The notes under the pieces are model-generated. The model was given only the letters and a program-made list of their open reading frames with translations, ran no database searches and was not told the DNA's origin. Source: Pseudomonadota bacterium (GTDB lineage: Bacteria; Pseudomonadota; Gammaproteobacteria; Burkholderiales; Burkholderiaceae_B). From it: a DNA stretch of 5,594 nt. Shown piece by piece: positions 4,491 through 5,594 of this stretch (position 1 is the first letter of the stretch; the number at the start of each line of letters is the position of its first letter). Position numbers and translations under genes: made by a program. The stretch lies in assembly GCA_023389535.1 (NCBI GenBank), contig JAEWEH010000175.1, positions 1-5,594 on the forward strand, written 5' to 3'.

Positions 4491-5594
4491 GCTGAAATCG
4501 CTCCGAACTCAATTGAGCACAATCGCCCGACAGTTTTCCTTGCGCCACCATGGGCGCCAACACCCTCGCGTGCGCTGCGGCCAGGCCGACGCCCGAATGG
4601 CAACTGAACGCGAACGCGCCCGGAAACTGCGCCGGCTGGTCATAGATGGGCAAGCCGTCCTCGGGCAAGATTCGCACGGCCGCCCATGCGCGCACAATCT
4701 GCAGTTCGGCCAACCATGGGAAACAGCGCACTGCCCGCTCGGCCATGGTGCGCATGACCGCCGGGCGTTGAGTCAGGCTATCGAAAGCGGCCTCTTCCTT
4801 GCTGTCGCCGATCATGATGCTGCCTTCGGCCGTCTGCCTGACGTTCAGGGTGGGCATGGAAAGCAACGGCCGGGCCCGCTCGGTCACGAGCACCTGCCCG
4901 CGTTGCGGCGCGATGTGGCAATCCAGGCCCAGTACCGGCAACAAAGGAATATTGCCCAGACCAGCCGCCAGCACCAGGCGCGGCGCCTGCACCACGCCGC
5001 CGTCGGGCAGCGCAATACGGAAATCATTCGGAGCCGGATCGATCTTTTGTACCGGGGTCAGCGGCCGATAAACACCGCCGGCTAGCTGGATGGCGGCATG
5101 AAAGGCACGCAGGGTGGGCAGCGGCCCGACATGCCCGTCATAAGGCGTCCAACTGGCGCCCACGACGTCCCTTCCCAAGCCGGGCACCCTCTCCGCCGCC
5201 TCCTGGCGGGTCAGCATGCGGTAATCGAAGCCGAACTCGCCGGCCTCTTGCTGCATGCGGGCCATCATGTCGGCACGCGCCGACAATTCGGCGTCGGACA
5301 AACAGAAATGCAAACCGCCCGGTTGTTCCAAGCCTACATCGACACCGGTCAGCTCGGCCAGCCTGGCAGCCAAGGCAGGCCACTGCGCTGCCGACGTGCG
5401 GGCCCAACGATGGTAGTGCGGCGCCCCGAGGCCTTTGGATTGTGACCAGACCAGGCCAAAATTTCCCCGGCTGGCGCGCAACGCCACGTCTCCCTCATCC
5501 AGCACCAGCACACGCATGCCGCTTTCAGTCAAACCGAAAGCCACCGCTGAGCCGACCAAGCCCCCGCCAATCACCAATGCGTCAAACCGCTCCA
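4483..5594 (-). CDS. FAD-dependent amino/imino-acid oxidoreductase (DAO family; HcnC/OoxB-like), start just beyond the window edge
   Basis: Probable catalytic flavin subunit of a three-part dehydrogenase that oxidises the C-N bond of an amino acid, imino acid or opine-like compound. The reading frame is open to the edge: the last bases read xTG-GAG-CGG-TTT-GAC-GCA before the Rossmann motif, so the start is probably an ATG at 5595, giving about 370 residues. With that numbering, GGGLVG (10-15) is the FAD dinucleotide-binding motif, D33/E34 end the second beta strand, GNFGLVW (44-50) is a stretch I associate with the HcnC/OoxB-like branch, and the C-terminal part has RAWAAVR...DGLPIYD (302-319) and HSGVGL (333-338), typical of the DAO fold. 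There is no signal peptide or membrane segment, so it is probably cytoplasmic. The stop TGA overlaps the next gene by 8 bases. A TTG at 5577 is a poor start because it would remove the first beta strand. The family assignment is firm; the substrate is unknown. Confidence 0.9.
   Translation of the reverse strand, partial: ERFDALVIGGGLVGSAVAFGLTESGMRVLVLDEGDVALRASRGNFGLVWSQSKGLGAPHYHRWARTSAAQWPALAARLAELTGVDVGLEQPGGLHFCLSDAELSARADMMARMQQEAGEFGFDYRMLTRQEAAERVPGLGRDVVGASWTPYDGHVGPLPTLRAFHAAIQLAGGVYRPLTPVQKIDPAPNDFRIALPDGGVVQAPRLVLAAGLGNIPLLPVLGLDCHIAPQRGQVLVTERARPLLSMPTLNVRQTAEGSIMIGDSKEEAAFDSLTQRPAVMRTMAERAVRCFPWLAELQIVRAWAAVRILPEDGLPIYDQPAQFPGAFAFSCHSGVGLAAAHARVLAPMVAQGKLSGDCAQLSSERFQHV

Noticed and set aside
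4405..5085. Plus-strand open frame of 226 codons
   Set aside because: It lies antisense to the DAO and ferredoxin genes, both of which show clear family motifs. Long antisense frames are expected in GC-rich coding DNA, and the translation shows no recognisable motif.

Overview
The window holds one tightly packed block of five genes, all on the minus strand, so transcription runs from the right edge (5594) to the left. High GC, an orphan-type Bug/TctC periplasmic binding protein and a MmgE/PrpD enzyme together suggest a betaproteobacterium of the order Burkholderiales, most likely Alcaligenaceae (Bordetella/Achromobacter-like). The genus is inferred from gene content, not proven.

From right to left: (1) 5594-4483, a D-amino-acid-oxidase-fold FAD oxidoreductase, cut by the window edge by what appears to be a single base of its start codon; (2) 4490-4176, a 104-residue plant-ferredoxin-type [2Fe-2S] protein; (3) 4186-2741, an FAD/NAD(P)-type oxidoreductase with a C-terminal four-cysteine [2Fe-2S] domain. 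These three overlap one another by 8-11 bases and match the three-part architecture shared by hydrogen cyanide synthase (HcnABC), Ti-plasmid opine oxidases (OoxAB/NoxAB) and the heteromeric D-hydroxyproline dehydrogenase. After a 78-base gap with a 17-codon ATGA-coupled mini-ORF comes (4) 2662-1235, a MmgE/PrpD-family enzyme. A 75-base gap with a GC hairpin precedes (5) 1159-185, a Bug-family periplasmic solute receptor with a signal peptide. The left end (1-184) carries a T-run, a candidate bidirectional terminator (95-123) and possibly the tail of a convergent plus-strand gene.

Read as one unit, the operon looks catabolic. The Bug protein would capture a small carboxylate in the periplasm, the three-part flavin/iron-sulfur enzyme would oxidise a C-N bond (amino acid, imino acid or opine-like N-substituted amino acid), and the MmgE/PrpD protein would dehydrate, decarboxylate or epimerise a carboxylate substrate or intermediate. 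The substrate cannot be read from the sequence. The promoter and any regulator lie outside the window to the right. No transposon, CRISPR array, tRNA or rRNA was seen.
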